Positions 51,382 to 62,283 of a stretch of DNA of 64,000 bases are shown in pieces. Made by a program: the position numbers and the translations under genes. The DNA lies in the NCBI GenBank assembly GCA_017509605.1, contig JAFWPH010000005.1, positions 1 to 64,000 of the forward strand, read 5' to 3'. The stretch is from Bacteroidaceae bacterium. GTDB lineage: Bacteria > Bacteroidota > Bacteroidia > Bacteroidales > Bacteroidaceae. The notes under the pieces were generated by a model. That model was given only the letters and a program-made list of their open reading frames with translations. It was not told where the DNA came from and made no database searches. Each line of letters opens with the position of its first letter. Position 1 is the first letter of the stretch.

Positions 51382-53190
51382 TCAGTCGTCATTGCGGCTG
51401 TTGCGTTTGCGCTCCAGATGGTCGAGAATGATTTTGCGCATGCGCATGCTCTTGGGTGTCACTTCCACATACTCGTCTTCCTTGATGTATTCGAGTGCTT
51501 CCTCAAGCGAGAGTACCACAGGCGGGATGATGTGCGCCTTCTCGTCGGTACCCGAAGCGCGAACGTTGGTCAGCTGTTTCGTTTTGGTGACATTGATGAC
51601 GAGGTCGTTCTCATGCACATGCTCTCCGACGACTTGTCCGGCATAGACCACATCGCCCGGGAAGATGAAGAACTTGCCTCGGTCCTGCAGGTGGTCGATG
51701 GCGAATGCCACGGCTGTTCCGCCTTCCATTGCGATCATTGATCCGTTGACACGCCGCTGCATGTCGCCCTTGTAGGGTTGGTAGTTCTTGAAGCGGTGTG
51801 CCATGATGGCTTCTCCCTGGCTGGCTGTGAGCACGTTGGTGCGGAGTCCGATGATGCCTCGTGAGGGTATTTCGAACTCGATGTTCACTCGGTCGCCCTG
51901 TGCTTCCATAGAGAGTACCTCGCCCTTTCGTCGTGTGACCATATCGATCATCTTGCTGGAGAAGTCCTGTGGCACGTTGATGGTGAGTTCCTCTATCGGT
52001 TCGCATTTCACGCCGTTGATTTGTCGGAAGATGACCTGTGGCTGTCCCACTTGGAGTTCGTAACCCTCACGGCGCATGGTCTCAATCAGGACAGAGAGGT
52101 GTAGCACGCCTCGTCCGCTGACGATCCAGCTGTCGGTGGTTCCTTCTTTTTGTTCCACCCTCAGGGCCAGGTTCTTCTCCAGTTCACGGTCAAGTCGCTC
52201 ACCGATGTGTCGGCTGGTGCAGTACTTGCCCTCCTTGCCGAAGAATGGTGAGTTGTTGATGGTGAAGAGCATGCTCATGGTGGGTTCATCAATTTTGATG
52301 GTGGGCAGTGCGACAGGTTCTTCGAAGTCGCAGATGGTGTCACCGATCTCGAAGTTGGTCAGTCCGATGACGGCGCAGATGTCTCCACTGCCCACACTGT
52401 CGGTAGTGCGGTGTCCCATGCCCTCGAAGGTGTGCAGTTCCTTGATTTTGGTTTTCTCCTGGCTGCCATCGCGGTGTGCGATGGTGATGTTCATACCGTT
52501 CTTCAGTTCTCCGCGGTGCACGCGTCCCACGGCGATACGTCCAGTATAAGTGGAGTAGTCGAGCGATGTGATGAGCATCTGTGGACTACCCTCCAAATAT
52601 TCGGGAGCGGGTATATACTTCACGATGGTGTCGAGGAGGTAGGTGATGTCGTTGGTGGGGTTCTTCCAGTCGGAGCTCATCCATCCGTTCTTGGCCGAGC
52701 CATAGACCACGGGGAAGTCGAGTTGTTCCTCGCTGGCGTTGAGGTTGAACATCAGGTCGAACACCATTTCATACACCTCCTCTGGTCGGCAGTTGGGTTT
52801 ATCGACCTTGTTGACCACCACGATGGGTTTGAGTCCGATCTCGAGTGCTTTCTGCAGCACGAAGCGTGTCTGAGGCATCGGTCCCTCGAATGCGTCAACG
52901 AGCAGCAGGCATCCGTCGGCCATGTTGAGCACACGTTCCACTTCTCCACCGAAATCGCTGTGTCCCGGTGTGTCAATGATGTTGATTTTTGTTCCCTTGT
53001 AGTTGATGGACACATTTTTCGACAGGATGGTGATTCCGCGTTCACGTTCCAGTTCGTTGTTGTCGAGCATGAGTTCTCCTGTCTGTTGGTTCTCGCGGAA
53101 GAGGTTTCCTGCCATGAGCATCTTATCGACCAGTGTGGTCTTGCCGTGATCGACATGGGCAATGATGGCTATGTTCCTGATGTCTTGCAT
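51382..53190 (-). CDS. typA: Translational GTPase TypA/BipA
   Basis: Ribosome-associated GTPase with a role in 50S assembly and stress. The 602-residue protein has the G1 loop [16 protein letters not shown]3 DTPGHSDF and G4 NKVDKPN, followed by EF-G-like domains and the TypA C-terminal domain ([20 protein letters not shown]). Complete and typical. The promoter is at 53317-53324. Confidence 0.96.
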   Translation of the reverse strand: MQDIRNIAIIAHVDHGKTTLVDKMLMAGNLFRENQQTGELMLDNNELERERGITILSKNVSINYKGTKINIIDTPGHSDFGGEVERVLNMADGCLLLVDAFEGPMPQTRFVLQKALEIGLKPIVVVNKVDKPNCRPEEVYEMVFDLMFNLNASEEQLDFPVVYGSAKNGWMSSDWKNPTNDITYLLDTIVKYIPAPEYLEGSPQMLITSLDYSTYTGRIAVGRVHRGELKNGMNITIAHRDGSQEKTKIKELHTFEGMGHRTTDSVGSGDICAVIGLTNFEIGDTICDFEEPVALPTIKIDEPTMSMLFTINNSPFFGKEGKYCTSRHIGERLDRELEKNLALRVEQKEGTTDSWIVSGRGVLHLSVLIETMRREGYELQVGQPQVIFRQINGVKCEPIEELTINVPQDFSSKMIDMVTRRKGEVLSMEAQGDRVNIEFEIPSRGIIGLRTNVLTASQGEAIMAHRFKNYQPYKGDMQRRVNGSMIAMEGGTAVAFAIDHLQDRGKFFIFPGDVVYAGQVVGEHVHENDLVINVTKTKQLTNVRASGTDEKAHIIPPVVLSLEEALEYIKEDEYVEVTPKSMRMRKIILDHLERKRNSRNDD

Positions 53191-53316
53191 AAAGAATCGT
53201 CTTTAAATCGTCTTTTTATCCTTTTCTTTCCAACTAACCCCTACGAAAATGGTTTGTGAATGGGTCTGTTGGCTCTTTTTACCTTGTTAATTAACCCTTA
53301 AAACTGAAATTTGGCG

Positions 53317-53324
53317 CAAAGTTA
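53317..53324 (-). promoter_or_regulatory. -7 promoter box of typA
   Basis: The minus strand reads TAACTTTG, 126 bp ahead of the typA ATG, close to the divergent rpsO promoter. Confidence 0.5.
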
Positions 53325-53368
53325 TGAAAAAATATCAAGTTTTTTATTGTCATTCACAAAAAAAACGC

Positions 53369-53376
53369 TACCTTTG
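53369..53376 (+). promoter_or_regulatory. Promoter of rpsO
   Basis: TACCTTTG with a TTG about 20 bp upstream (53347-53349). The leader to the rpsO ATG is about 70 bases. Confidence 0.6.
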
Positions 53377-53452
53377 CACCCGCAAACGGACAAAACGTGT
53401 TGTCCGGGGGCAAAATCATTCACAAAAATCATATATTAACTCACAAACAATT

Positions 53453-53722
53453 ATGTACTTAGATCCAGAAACTAAGAAAGAGATCTTTGCCAAGTACGGG
53501 AAGTCCAACACGGATACTGGTTCTTGCGAGAGCCAGATAGCCTTGTTCTCCTACCGTATCACGCACTTGACCGAACACATGAAGGCCAACCACAAAGATC
53601 ATAGCACTAACCGCGCCCTTGTGGAGCTTGTGGGAAAGCGTCGTCGTCTGCTCGCTTACCTGAAGAGAAAGGACATCAACCGCTACCGCGACCTCATCAA
53701 GGCTCTTGGTCTGCGTAAGTAA
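53453..53722 (+). CDS. rpsO: 30S ribosomal protein S15
   Basis: An 89-residue 16S rRNA-binding protein (MYLDPETKKEIFAKYGKSNT, then RRRLLAYLKRKDINRYRDLI). The ATG at 53453 gives the standard length. The upstream part of the open frame from 53324 overlaps the promoter and is not coding. Confidence 0.97.
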   Translation: MYLDPETKKEIFAKYGKSNTDTGSCESQIALFSYRITHLTEHMKANHKDHSTNRALVELVGKRRRLLAYLKRKDINRYRDLIKALGLRK

Positions 53723-53754
53723 TCCTTCACGGAAGACTTGCGAAACGCTAAGAA

Positions 53755-53790
53755 AGGTGTATTACCCAGCGCGGGTGATACACCTTTTTT
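53755..53790 (+). terminator. Intrinsic terminator of rpsO
   Basis: Stem AGGTGTATTACCC (53755-53767) with GGGTGATACACCT (53773-53785), loop AGCGC, then TTTTTT. 13 bp with one G-T pair. Confidence 0.9.
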
Positions 53791-53880
53791 AAGTGGGAGT
53801 TAAAAGGGGAGTATAAAAGGGAGTTAAAGTGGGAGTAAAAATGGAAGTAAACTCGCTACGCTCATGGGAGTTATGTGCTA
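53791..53880. repeat. GGGAGTTAAA-type array upstream of the BASS transporter
   Basis: Begins right after the rpsO terminator with units GGGAGTTAAAAG, GGGAGTATAAAA, GGGAGTTAAAGT, GGGAGTAAAAAT, and a spacer ACTCGCTACGCTC. Between 53950 and 53995 the inverse form (TTAACTCCCTATTTAACTCC) occurs, so the two could pair. Confidence 0.8.
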
Positions 53881-54012
53881 TGCACAGGACAATAGGTTTT
53901 AATAGCAGTCGTATCGTCCTGCACGAAAGTGCTTAACTTCCAGTCAGCACGGCTGACTTAACTCCCTATTTAACTCCTTTTTATAACTTCCGAAATTTTA
54001 GTCATTAACCGT

Positions 54013-54960
54013 ATGATTACCTTTTTAAAGAATTGGACGCTGCCTGTGGCGATAGTCCTTGGCACATTGATATATTTGCTTTTCGCCTTCGTGCCGTGTC
54101 TCGACACGGCAGGCGACCTGCTGTTTCCCGTGCTCGACTTCATTTTCCCCTCTTTGGTGTTCTTGGTGTTGTTCACCACGTTCTGCAAGGTTGATTTCCA
54201 CAAGATGCGGCCTGTGAGATGGCATCTATGGGTGGTAGTTTTCCAGGTATTGCTGGTGGGTTTGGTCACCAGTATCATGCTGACTGTGGCCAAAGAAGGA
54301 GAGCAGAAGATTCTGTGGGAGGGTGTTCTCACTTGTATCATTTGTCCCACGGCGGCAGCTGCGGCAGTGGTGACAGCCAAGTTAGGAGGCGACATCAATA
54401 CCATGACTACCTACAATCTTATCTCTGGTTTGGTGGCGGCTCTGCTTATCCCCACCATATTCCCGTTGATAGAGAAAGCAGAAGGCGTGACTTTCCTGAC
54501 CGCTTTCCTGACTATATTATATAAGGTGTTCTTGGTGTTGATTGTTCCTTTGGGTTGTGGATGGTTCGTCAAGCACTATGTCCATCGGTTGCAACGCGCC
54601 ATTGCTTCGCGCCCCAATCTCAGTTTCTATTTGTGGGGGGTGAGTCTGATGGTGACCACGGGCATGACCGTCCGCAACATTGTCCATTCCGATGCCTCCC
54701 TGTCGTTGCTCCTCTTGATTTCCCTGCTCTCGCTGGTGATATGTATTGTCCAGTTCGCAGTGGGCAGGCTCATCGGTCGTTTCCATCATGCGACGGTCAA
54801 CGCCGGTCAGGCTTTGGGGCAGAAGAACACCGCTTTCGCCATCTGGGTGGCGTGCATGTATCTCAATCCTGTGGCATCTGTCGGTCCAGGTTGCTATGTC
54901 CTCTGGCAGAACATCGTCAACTCCTTCGAGATTTGGCACTATAGGGTCAAGGCAAAATAG
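54013..54960 (+). CDS. BASS-like membrane transporter (intact paralog)
   Basis: A 315-residue protein with about ten hydrophobic helices, like the bile acid:sodium symporter family; CPTAAAAAVVTAKLGGDINT fits the conserved crossing-helix region. The substrate is unknown. It is the intact paralog of the pseudogene at 19559-20511, with the same type of repeat array upstream. A cellobiose phosphorylase gene lies 206 bp downstream on the same strand, but a functional link is not shown. Confidence 0.82.
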   Translation: MITFLKNWTLPVAIVLGTLIYLLFAFVPCLDTAGDLLFPVLDFIFPSLVFLVLFTTFCKVDFHKMRPVRWHLWVVVFQVLLVGLVTSIMLTVAKEGEQKILWEGVLTCIICPTAAAAAVVTAKLGGDINTMTTYNLISGLVAALLIPTIFPLIEKAEGVTFLTAFLTILYKVFLVLIVPLGCGWFVKHYVHRLQRAIASRPNLSFYLWGVSLMVTTGMTVRNIVHSDASLSLLLLISLLSLVICIVQFAVGRLIGRFHHATVNAGQALGQKNTAFAIWVACMYLNPVASVGPGCYVLWQNIVNSFEIWHYRVKAK

Positions 54961-55089
54961 GTCTCCCTCAATTCCTGTATCATCTTTTGTTATTATTCGT
55001 TGTTTCCCATATAACATCTGCAGCGAAAGACATGTTGTTTATTCGCTGTTTATTGCTGTTTCCCACGTTATCGTTACTTAATTGACCGA

Positions 55090-55097
55090 TAATTTTG
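55090..55097 (+). promoter_or_regulatory. -7 promoter box of the GH94 gene
   Basis: TAATTTTG, 69 bp ahead of the ATG at 55167. No firm -33 box was found. Confidence 0.45.
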
Positions 55098-55166
55098 TTT
55101 TCAGACGTATTTGGTGTTATTTTGCATTACACTTTTGAAAAACGTGAAAATAAAATATACTTGACA

Positions 55167-57611
55167 ATGAACAACGAAAAACGCTACGGACATTTTGACG
55201 ACGAGCATCGTGAATATGTCATCACCGACCCATGCACGCCATGGCCCTGGATCAACTATTTGGGAACAGAGGATTTCTTCTCGCTCATCTCCAACACTGC
55301 TGGTGGCTATTCCTTCTACAAGGACGCCAAATTCCGCCGTATCACCCGTTATCGCTACAACGACGTGCCGATGGACAACGGAGGCCGTTATTTCTTTATC
55401 AAGGATGGGGGCACCGCTTGGAGTCCAGGTTGGAAACCCGTGAAGACGCCGCTCGACCGCTACGAGTGCCGTCATGGCATGGGCTACACCCGTGTCGCAG
55501 GCGAGAAAGACGGTGTGGAGGCCAGTGTGCTCTTCTTTGTGCCGCTCAACACCCATGCCGAGGTGCAGAAACTCACCCTTACCAACCGTTCCAACGTTGA
55601 GAAATCGCTCAAGGTGTTCTCCTATACGGAGTGGTGCCTATGGAACGCCGCCACAGATGGTGAGAACTTCCAGCGCAACCTCTCCACAGGCGAGGTGGAG
55701 ATTGACGGCTCCGTCATCTACCACAAGACAGAGTACCGTGAGCGTCGCAACCACTACGCCTTTTATGGTGTGAACACCCCCATACAAGGCTATGACACCG
55801 ACCGTGAGTCGTTCGTGGGCATGTACAACGAAATCCGCGAACCTCAGGTGGTGACAGAAGGGAAACCACGCAACAGCCATGCGCACGGATGGAGTCCGAT
55901 AGCATCGCATTACCTTGAGGTCACACTCGCTCCGGGCGAAAGCAAGGAATATGTCTTCCTGCTTGGTTATGTGGAGAACGAGGACAATGAGAAATGGGAG
56001 GCACCGAAGGTCATCAACAAGACGAAGGCCCGTAAGATGTTGGAGCAGTTCGATACGGTGGAGAAAGTGACCGCATCCTTCGATGAATTGAGGAATTACT
56101 GGGATCAGTTGCTCAGCATCTTCTGTGTGGAGAGCGACGATGAAAAACTCAATCGCACCGTCAACATCTGGGGGCAGTACCAGTGCATGGTCACCTTCTG
56201 CATGTCGCGTTCGGCATCGTTCTTCGAGAGTGGCATCGGACGAGGCATGGGTTTCCGCGACTCCAACCAAGACCTTGTCGGTTTTGTCCACCTCATCCCC
56301 GAGCGCGCCCGTCAGCGCATCATCGACATCGCATCCACTCAGTTTGCCGACGGCAGTTGCTACCACCAGTACCAGCCGTTGAGCAAGCGTGGCAACAACG
56401 ACATCGGAAGCGGTTTCAACGACGACCCCTGCTGGCTCATCTTCGGCACTGTGGCTTATATCAAGGAGACAGGCGACTTCTCCATTCTCGACGAACCAGT
56501 GCCCTTCGACAACAAGCCCGGCTCAGAGGTGTCTTTGATGGAGCATCTCCGTGTGTCGTTCAACCATGTGGTGGAGAATCTCGGTCCTCATGGACTGCCC
56601 CTCATCGGTCGCGCCGACTGGAACGACTGTATGAACCTCAACTGCTTCTCTTTCGACCCCAACGAGAGTTTCCAGACCACCGAGAACAAGAGCGAGGGCA
56701 CGAAGGCAGAATCGCTGATGATCGCCGGTCTGTTCGTGTTTACTGGCCGTCAGTATGTGGAACTTTGTCAGCGTATAGGACTTAGTGAAGAGGCCCAGCG
56801 TGCACAGGTGCAGGTGGATGCAGTGAGCAAGGCCGTGGAAGCCGATGGTTGGGATGGTGAGTGGTATCTTCGCGCCTACGATTACTATGGTCGTAAGGTG
56901 GGATCGCATGAGAACGAGGAAGGCAAGATCTTCATCGAGAGCCAGGGCTGGTGTGCCATGGCTCAGATTGGTCAGGAAGAGCAACTGCCATGCAAAGCAC
57001 TCGACGCCACAAAGAAATACTTGGAATGTGAGCATGGCATTGTGTTGAACTGGCCAGCGTTTACCCGCTACTATCCTGAATATGGTGAGATCAGCAGTTA
57101 TCCAGAGGGATACAAGGAGAATGCCGGCATCTTCTGCCACAACAATCCATGGGTGATTATCGCCGAGACTTTGCAAGGAAGAGGCAATGATGCGTGGAGT
57201 CACTACAGGAAGATACTGCCTGCCTATGTGGAGGAGCACTATCAGACTCTCCATCGTGTGGAGCCATACGTGAACTGCCAGATGGTGGCGGGAAGAGACG
57301 CTGCAAAGCCAGGCGAGGGCAAGAACTCATGGTTGACGGGCACCGCCGCATGGATGTGGCTGACTGTGAGTCAGTACATCTTAGGTGTGCGTCCAGCCTA
57401 CGATGGACTGGAACTCTGTCCTTGTCTGCCTGCCGAGATGAAAGGCTATAAGGTTACCCGCCGTTTCCGTGATGCAGAATATGAGATCAGTGTGGAGAAT
57501 CCTGATGGCAAGCAGAGCGGTGTGTCCGCCATCACTCTTGACGGCAAGTCTGTGGAAGGCAATTGCATCCCTTATTCAGCAGGCAAGCACCAGGTGAAGG
57601 TGGTGATGTAA
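55167..57611 (+). CDS. GH94 cellobiose phosphorylase
   Basis: Splits cellobiose with phosphate into glucose 1-phosphate and glucose, in the cytoplasm (no signal peptide). The 814-residue protein starts [20 protein letters not shown], with the family sequences [20 protein letters not shown] and [17 protein letters not shown] of cellobiose phosphorylases, and the catalytic D487 in [11 protein letters not shown]. The frame opens at 55095, but the ATG at 55167 gives the standard N-terminus. The best match by pattern is cellobiose, not chitobiose, phosphorylase. It joins the GH10/GH53 enzymes as part of plant glycan use. Confidence 0.93.
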   Translation: MNNEKRYGHFDDEHREYVITDPCTPWPWINYLGTEDFFSLISNTAGGYSFYKDAKFRRITRYRYNDVPMDNGGRYFFIKDGGTAWSPGWKPVKTPLDRYECRHGMGYTRVAGEKDGVEASVLFFVPLNTHAEVQKLTLTNRSNVEKSLKVFSYTEWCLWNAATDGENFQRNLSTGEVEIDGSVIYHKTEYRERRNHYAFYGVNTPIQGYDTDRESFVGMYNEIREPQVVTEGKPRNSHAHGWSPIASHYLEVTLAPGESKEYVFLLGYVENEDNEKWEAPKVINKTKARKMLEQFDTVEKVTASFDELRNYWDQLLSIFCVESDDEKLNRTVNIWGQYQCMVTFCMSRSASFFESGIGRGMGFRDSNQDLVGFVHLIPERARQRIIDIASTQFADGSCYHQYQPLSKRGNNDIGSGFNDDPCWLIFGTVAYIKETGDFSILDEPVPFDNKPGSEVSLMEHLRVSFNHVVENLGPHGLPLIGRADWNDCMNLNCFSFDPNESFQTTENKSEGTKAESLMIAGLFVFTGRQYVELCQRIGLSEEAQRAQVQVDAVSKAVEADGWDGEWYLRAYDYYGRKVGSHENEEGKIFIESQGWCAMAQIGQEEQLPCKALDATKKYLECEHGIVLNWPAFTRYYPEYGEISSYPEGYKENAGIFCHNNPWVIIAETLQGRGNDAWSHYRKILPAYVEEHYQTLHRVEPYVNCQMVAGRDAAKPGEGKNSWLTGTAAWMWLTVSQYILGVRPAYDGLELCPCLPAEMKGYKVTRRFRDAEYEISVENPDGKQSGVSAITLDGKSVEGNCIPYSAGKHQVKVVM

Positions 57612-57614
57612 GGC

Positions 57615-58049
57615 TTATTCGATATTGATGCCCAATTCGGGCAGTAAGGCGAGCGCGCGGTTCTCGGATGATTCCATGACCTCGCGCTCTCCTGGTCCTT
57701 TGTCATTGATGCCACAGAGGTGTAGTATGCCGTGGATGATGACTCTGTGGAGTTCCGACATGAATGGGATGTTGCGTTCCTCCGCATTGGAGCGCACAGT
57801 GTCGATGCTGATGAAGATGTCGCCGCTGATGGTGTCGTCCTCATCGTAGTCGAAAGTGATGATGTCGGTGTAGTAATCGTGGTTCAGGTATTGTTGGTTC
57901 ACCTCCAGAATCTTGTCGTCGTTGCAGAAGATGTAGGCGATGTCGCCCACTTTGCGACCGTAGCCAGAGGCCACTTGCTTGATCCAGGTGGAGAGTTTTC
58001 TCCGCTGTATTTTGGGCATCGGAATGCCTTCAGTCTGATAGGTTATCAT
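57615..58049 (-). CDS. ybeY: rRNA maturation endoribonuclease YbeY
   Basis: A 144-residue zinc endoribonuclease for 16S rRNA 3' processing. The zinc motif HRVIIHGILHLCGINDK (HGxLHLxGxxD-like) is present, with DIITFDYDEDDTISGDIFIS upstream. Last gene of the minus-strand group GNAT-parE-coaD-S41-ybeY, convergent with the GH94 gene. Confidence 0.93.
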   Translation of the reverse strand: MITYQTEGIPMPKIQRRKLSTWIKQVASGYGRKVGDIAYIFCNDDKILEVNQQYLNHDYYTDIITFDYDEDDTISGDIFISIDTVRSNAEERNIPFMSELHRVIIHGILHLCGINDKGPGEREVMESSENRALALLPELGINIE

Positions 58050-58065
58050 TTTTTGCTTTTCTTAT

Positions 58066-58143
58066 TTCTCGGCCATGGTATGGCCGAGCACATAACAATT
58101 TCTTTTTGATTATTTCCCGACTATGGTATGGCCGAGCGCGCAA
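58066..58143. repeat. Two palindromic repeats between S41 protease and ybeY
   Basis: 58068-58088 is CTCGGCCAT-GGT-ATGGCCGAG, a perfect palindrome; 58116-58136 is a diverged second copy (CCCGACTAT-GGT-ATGGCCGAG). Confidence 0.7.
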
Positions 58144-58147
58144 CAGT

Positions 58148-59728
58148 TTATTGTCCGAGCAGTTCTACGGCCTTGCAGTAGGTGTCGTTCACCTCGTTGA
58201 TGATTTGATAATACTCGCTCATGTCCCAAAGGTCGCGAGCCACGAGAGCCTTCAGCTGAGTCTTGATCATCGGCAGGGATTCCTGGTACTCACTGTCGGT
58301 GTATTCCACCTTTTCTTTCTCGGCGCTCTCCTTGAGAAGTTTCAACATGTCGTCTGGCACCTCGAAACGCGCCTTGAAGTCCTCAATGGTAGTGTATTGT
58401 TTCTTCAGGGCCTTTCGGTTCTTGTCCACCCATTTCAGGTTGGTGTTGATGATGCAGCTCTTGGCAGCGAGTGTGCGGTGCAGTTTGGTGTATTTGGTGG
58501 TGTCGAGGGCCACGAAGATGTCGGGCATGATACCACCTCCGCCATAGACGATGCGTCCTTCCTTGAGTGTCCGGTATTTCAGTGAATCGGCGAAGTGTAT
58601 GCTGTCGGCATTGGTCAGTTCGCCATGGTTGAGGCGGTCGAGCATGTCGCGGTCGTAGCTGTTCTTATTGCCCATCTCGTAGGGTTTCTGAATGCATCGT
58701 CCCGAGGGGGTGTAGTAGTGTGCTGTGGTGAGTCGGATGAGCGACCCGTCGGGCAGGTCGATAGGCCGTTGTACCAGTCCCTTTCCGAATGTCCGCCGTC
58801 CCACGACGATGGCCCGGTCGTGGTCCTGCAGCGCGCCCGTCACAATCTCAGCCGCCGATGCCGTGTATTGGTCCACCAGCACGATGACCTTGTTTCTCTT
58901 CAGTATGCCGTTGCCTCTGGCATTGAAGTCGGTTTTGGGGTACATGCGCCCTTCTGTATAGACAATCAGTTCACCTGCCTCCAGAAACTCGTTGCTGATA
59001 TCCACCGCCGCCTGAAGGTATCCGCCACCATTCTCCTGTAGGTCGAGCACCAGTGTTTGCATGCCCTGGTCCTTGAGCATCTTCACCTTTTCCACAAACT
59101 CCGAGTGTGTTGTGGCTCCGAAGTTGTTGATGCGGATGTAGCCAGCCGTGGGTGTCATCATATAGGCGGCGTCGATGCTGAAGACGGGTATCTTGTCGCG
59201 TGTCACGATGAAGTTCTGTATGCCATCGACACCTCTTCTGACAATGCCCAGTTTCACCTTGGTGCCTTTGGGACCTCGCAGACGGCGCATGATTTCCTCG
59301 CGACTCATCTTCACACCGGCTATCGCCGTGTCGTTGACCTGCACGATGCGGTCGCCAGCCAGAATGCCCACTTTCTCAGAGGGTCCGCCACTGACGGGCT
59401 GTATGACGAGCAGTGTGTCTTCTGCCATGTTGAATTGCACTCCGATGCCCTCGAAACTGCCTTGAAGCGGTTCGTTGAGTTTCTGCACGTCCTTCTTGGG
59501 GGTATAGGATGAGTGTGGGTCGAGGCTCTTGAGCATGCCTACGATGGCATCATCTACCAGTTTGTCTTCATCGAGAGAATCGACATAGAGTCGGTTGATG
59601 GCGAACTCTGCCACCTGCAGTTTGCGCAGTCGGTTGAATGTCTCCATGTCCTTGGCTTCGTTGTCTTCCTGTGCCCTGACTGTGGTTGATGCAAGTATGG
59701 CCAGTGCTATGATTACGAATGATTTCAT
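58148..59728 (-). CDS. S41 family carboxy-terminal processing protease with PDZ domain
   Basis: A 526-residue periplasmic protease with a signal peptide (MKSFVIIALAILASTTVRAQ). A PDZ domain spans about 90-175 (GIGVQFNMAEDTLLVIQPVS), and the S41 core has the catalytic serine in YTASAAEIVTGAL and the lysine in RRTFGKGLVQ. It cleaves proteins near their C-terminus. Similar to CtpA/Prc enzymes. It follows coaD by 65 bp. Confidence 0.93.
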   Translation of the reverse strand: MKSFVIIALAILASTTVRAQEDNEAKDMETFNRLRKLQVAEFAINRLYVDSLDEDKLVDDAIVGMLKSLDPHSSYTPKKDVQKLNEPLQGSFEGIGVQFNMAEDTLLVIQPVSGGPSEKVGILAGDRIVQVNDTAIAGVKMSREEIMRRLRGPKGTKVKLGIVRRGVDGIQNFIVTRDKIPVFSIDAAYMMTPTAGYIRINNFGATTHSEFVEKVKMLKDQGMQTLVLDLQENGGGYLQAAVDISNEFLEAGELIVYTEGRMYPKTDFNARGNGILKRNKVIVLVDQYTASAAEIVTGALQDHDRAIVVGRRTFGKGLVQRPIDLPDGSLIRLTTAHYYTPSGRCIQKPYEMGNKNSYDRDMLDRLNHGELTNADSIHFADSLKYRTLKEGRIVYGGGGIMPDIFVALDTTKYTKLHRTLAAKSCIINTNLKWVDKNRKALKKQYTTIEDFKARFEVPDDMLKLLKESAEKEKVEYTDSEYQESLPMIKTQLKALVARDLWDMSEYYQIINEVNDTYCKAVELLGQ

Positions 59729-59793
59729 AGGTGTATGATGTGTTTAATGGGTCTGATGAGCTTTATAAGCCGAATGGACCGAATCATGTGTTT

Positions 59794-60270
59794 TTATTGG
59801 AGTTGCTGGATAAATCGATAGACTGCTTCGGGTACCCACTGGCGAACATCATGGCCGAAACTCATGAGTTCGCGTACCGTGCTGGAACTGATGCAGCTGA
59901 CCTCAGGAGAGGTGATCAGCAGCACCGTCTCTATGCCAGTGAGCCGTCGGTTGACATCAGCGATGGTTTTCTCGAAGTCGAATTCCGCTGTGGTTCGCAC
60001 GCCACGTACCAGGAAATGTGCTCCGATGCTTTTGGCGTAGTCGGTGGTCAGTCCGTTGTAGGATTCCACTGTCACTCTGTCATTGCCTTGATAGACCTCG
60101 CGTATCATCTCCAGTCGTTTTTCCAACGGGAAGAGGTAGCGTTTGCTTTCGTTGATGCCTATGCCGATGACCACCTCGTCGGCGAGCGAGTCGAGGGTAT
60201 GTTTCACGATGGACTCATGTCCGAGCGTGAAAGGGTCGAAACTGCCTGCGAAAAGAGCCTTGCGTGTCAT
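59794..60270 (-). CDS. coaD: Pantetheine-phosphate adenylyltransferase
   Basis: Fourth step of coenzyme A synthesis. The 158-residue protein has [18 protein letters not shown] with the nucleotidyltransferase HxGH-type motif, here TLGH, and the C-terminal ISSSTVREL motif. The start overlaps the parE stop by 4 bases (ATGA), so the two are translationally coupled. Confidence 0.95.
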   Translation of the reverse strand: MTRKALFAGSFDPFTLGHESIVKHTLDSLADEVVIGIGINESKRYLFPLEKRLEMIREVYQGNDRVTVESYNGLTTDYAKSIGAHFLVRGVRTTAEFDFEKTIADVNRRLTGIETVLLITSPEVSCISSSTVRELMSFGHDVRQWVPEAVYRFIQQLQ

Positions 60271-62240
60271 TCTGTATATTCTATTTCTTCTTCTTCGGGT
60301 TTGTCTTCCTCGATGACGAGGTTGTTGATGATGAAGTACTGGCGTTCCATGGTGTTCTTGCCCATGTAGTACTCGAGCAGTTCCTTCACCTGGTCAGTCT
60401 TGCGCAGGGTCACCTGTTCCAGTCGTATCTCCGGACCGATGAAGTTCTTGAACTCGTCGGGAGAGATCTCGCCAAGTCCCTTGAAACGAGTGACCTCGGG
60501 TTCGGGTCCCAGTTGCTGCATGGCCTTGTCGCGTTCTTCCTCGCTGTAGCAGTAGAGGGTGATGAAGTCTCCCTTGTTGTCGGGTTTGTCCTTGAGCAGT
60601 TGCTCCAGCGCGTTTTTCTTGATGCGTTTCTTGCGGTTCCTGACTCGGAAGAGCGGTGTCTGTAGGATGAACACATGTCCCTTACGGATAAGTTCTGGGA
60701 AGAACTGCAGGAAGAAGGTGATCATGAGCAGTCGGATGTGCATGCCATCCACGTCGGCATCCGTGGCCACGATGACCTTGTTGTAGCGCAGTCCGTCGAT
60801 GCCGTCCTCGATGTTGAGCGCGGCTTGCAGCAGGTTGAACTCCTCGTTCTCATAGACCACTTTTTTCGTCAGTCCAAATGAGTTAAGGGGTTTTCCGCGG
60901 AGGCTGAAGACCGCCTGTGTGTTCACGTCTCGGCTCTTGGTGATGCTGCCGCTGGCGGAGTCGCCCTCAGTGATGAAGATGCTGCTCTCCTCTTGCCGGT
61001 CTCCCTTGTTGTCGTTGTAGTGGATGATGCAGTCGCGGAGTTTGCGGTTGTGCAGGTTGGCTTTCTTAGCCCTCTCTCGTGCCAGTTTGGTCACTCCGGC
61101 GATGGCCTTGCGTTCTTTCTCGTTGTTCTGTATTTTCTGCAGGATGGTGTCGGCCACATCAGGGTTCTTGTGGAGATAGTTATCGACCTCGGTCTTGATG
61201 AAGTCGCCCACGAACTTGTTGACGCTGATACCGCCTCCAGGCTCCATGGTCAGTGATCCCAGTTTGATTTTGGTCTGGCTCTCGAACTGTGGTTCCTCCA
61301 CATTGATGGCGATGGCTGCGACGAGTCCGTTTCGGATATCCACGTATTCGAAGTTCTTGTTGTAGAATTCCTTGATGGTCTTGGCGATATGCTCTTTGAA
61401 AGCACTCTGGTGTGTGCCTCCCTGTATGGTGTGCTGTCCGTTGACGAAAGAGTGGTATTCCTCACCGTACTGTTGGTTGGTATGTGTGAAAGCGATTTCG
61501 ATGTCCTCGCCCTTGAGGTGTACGATGGGGTAGAGCGCCGTGGTGGTCATGGTGTCGTTGAGCAGGTCCTCCAGTCCGTTGCGTGAGATGATGCGTCGTC
61601 CGTTGAAGAAGATGGACAGTCCGGTGTTGAGGTAGGTGTAGTTGCGCAACAGTGTCTCCACGAACTCGCTTTGGAAGGAGTAGTTGACAAAGAGTGTGTT
61701 GTCGGGCTCGAAATAGACGTATGTGCCGTTCTCCTCATCGGTGTCGATCGTCTCGTCGTGCTTCAGCACTCCTTTCTCGAACTTGGCGATGCGTACCTTT
61801 CCGTCACGGTAGCTTCTGACCTCGAAGTGGCTGCTCAGCGCGTTGACGGCCTTGGTGCCCACGCCGTTCAGTCCCACACTCTTCTTGAAGGCTTTGGAGT
61901 CGTACTTTCCTCCCGTGTTGAGCAGGCTCACCGCCTCGATGAGTTTGCCTTGGGGTATGCCTCGTCCGAAGTCGCGCACACTCACTCGCAGGTTGTCCTC
62001 GATGGTCACGTCGATGCGTTTTCCGGCGTTCATCTTGAACTCATCGATGGAGTTATCGACGGTTTCTTTCAGGAGCACGTAGATGCCGTCCTCGGGGTGT
62101 GATCCGTTGCCAAGTCGTCCGATGTACATACCGGGGCGCAGGCGGATATGGTCCATATCCTCGAGGTGGATGATGTTGGCGTCTTCGTAGTTGGCAGTAG
62201 GTTGGTTATTGTCGAAGTTGAGTTTGTTGTCTTCAGGCAT
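60267..62240 (-). CDS. parE: DNA topoisomerase IV subunit B
   Basis: ATPase subunit of the type II topoisomerase that unlinks daughter chromosomes. The 657-residue protein has the GHKL ATP site ([43 protein letters not shown]) and the TOPRIM domain ([25 protein letters not shown]). ParC is not in the window. The length and the LxxGGKYD-type sequence favour ParE over GyrB. Confidence 0.92.
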   Translation of the reverse strand: MPEDNKLNFDNNQPTANYEDANIIHLEDMDHIRLRPGMYIGRLGNGSHPEDGIYVLLKETVDNSIDEFKMNAGKRIDVTIEDNLRVSVRDFGRGIPQGKLIEAVSLLNTGGKYDSKAFKKSVGLNGVGTKAVNALSSHFEVRSYRDGKVRIAKFEKGVLKHDETIDTDEENGTYVYFEPDNTLFVNYSFQSEFVETLLRNYTYLNTGLSIFFNGRRIISRNGLEDLLNDTMTTTALYPIVHLKGEDIEIAFTHTNQQYGEEYHSFVNGQHTIQGGTHQSAFKEHIAKTIKEFYNKNFEYVDIRNGLVAAIAINVEEPQFESQTKIKLGSLTMEPGGGISVNKFVGDFIKTEVDNYLHKNPDVADTILQKIQNNEKERKAIAGVTKLARERAKKANLHNRKLRDCIIHYNDNKGDRQEESSIFITEGDSASGSITKSRDVNTQAVFSLRGKPLNSFGLTKKVVYENEEFNLLQAALNIEDGIDGLRYNKVIVATDADVDGMHIRLLMITFFLQFFPELIRKGHVFILQTPLFRVRNRKKRIKKNALEQLLKDKPDNKGDFITLYCYSEEERDKAMQQLGPEPEVTRFKGLGEISPDEFKNFIGPEIRLEQVTLRKTDQVKELLEYYMGKNTMERQYFIINNLVIEEDKPEEEEIEYTE

Positions 62241-62283
62241 GGTAATGTGGGAATATTGATATTTGGTTAGTTATAAGGAAGGT

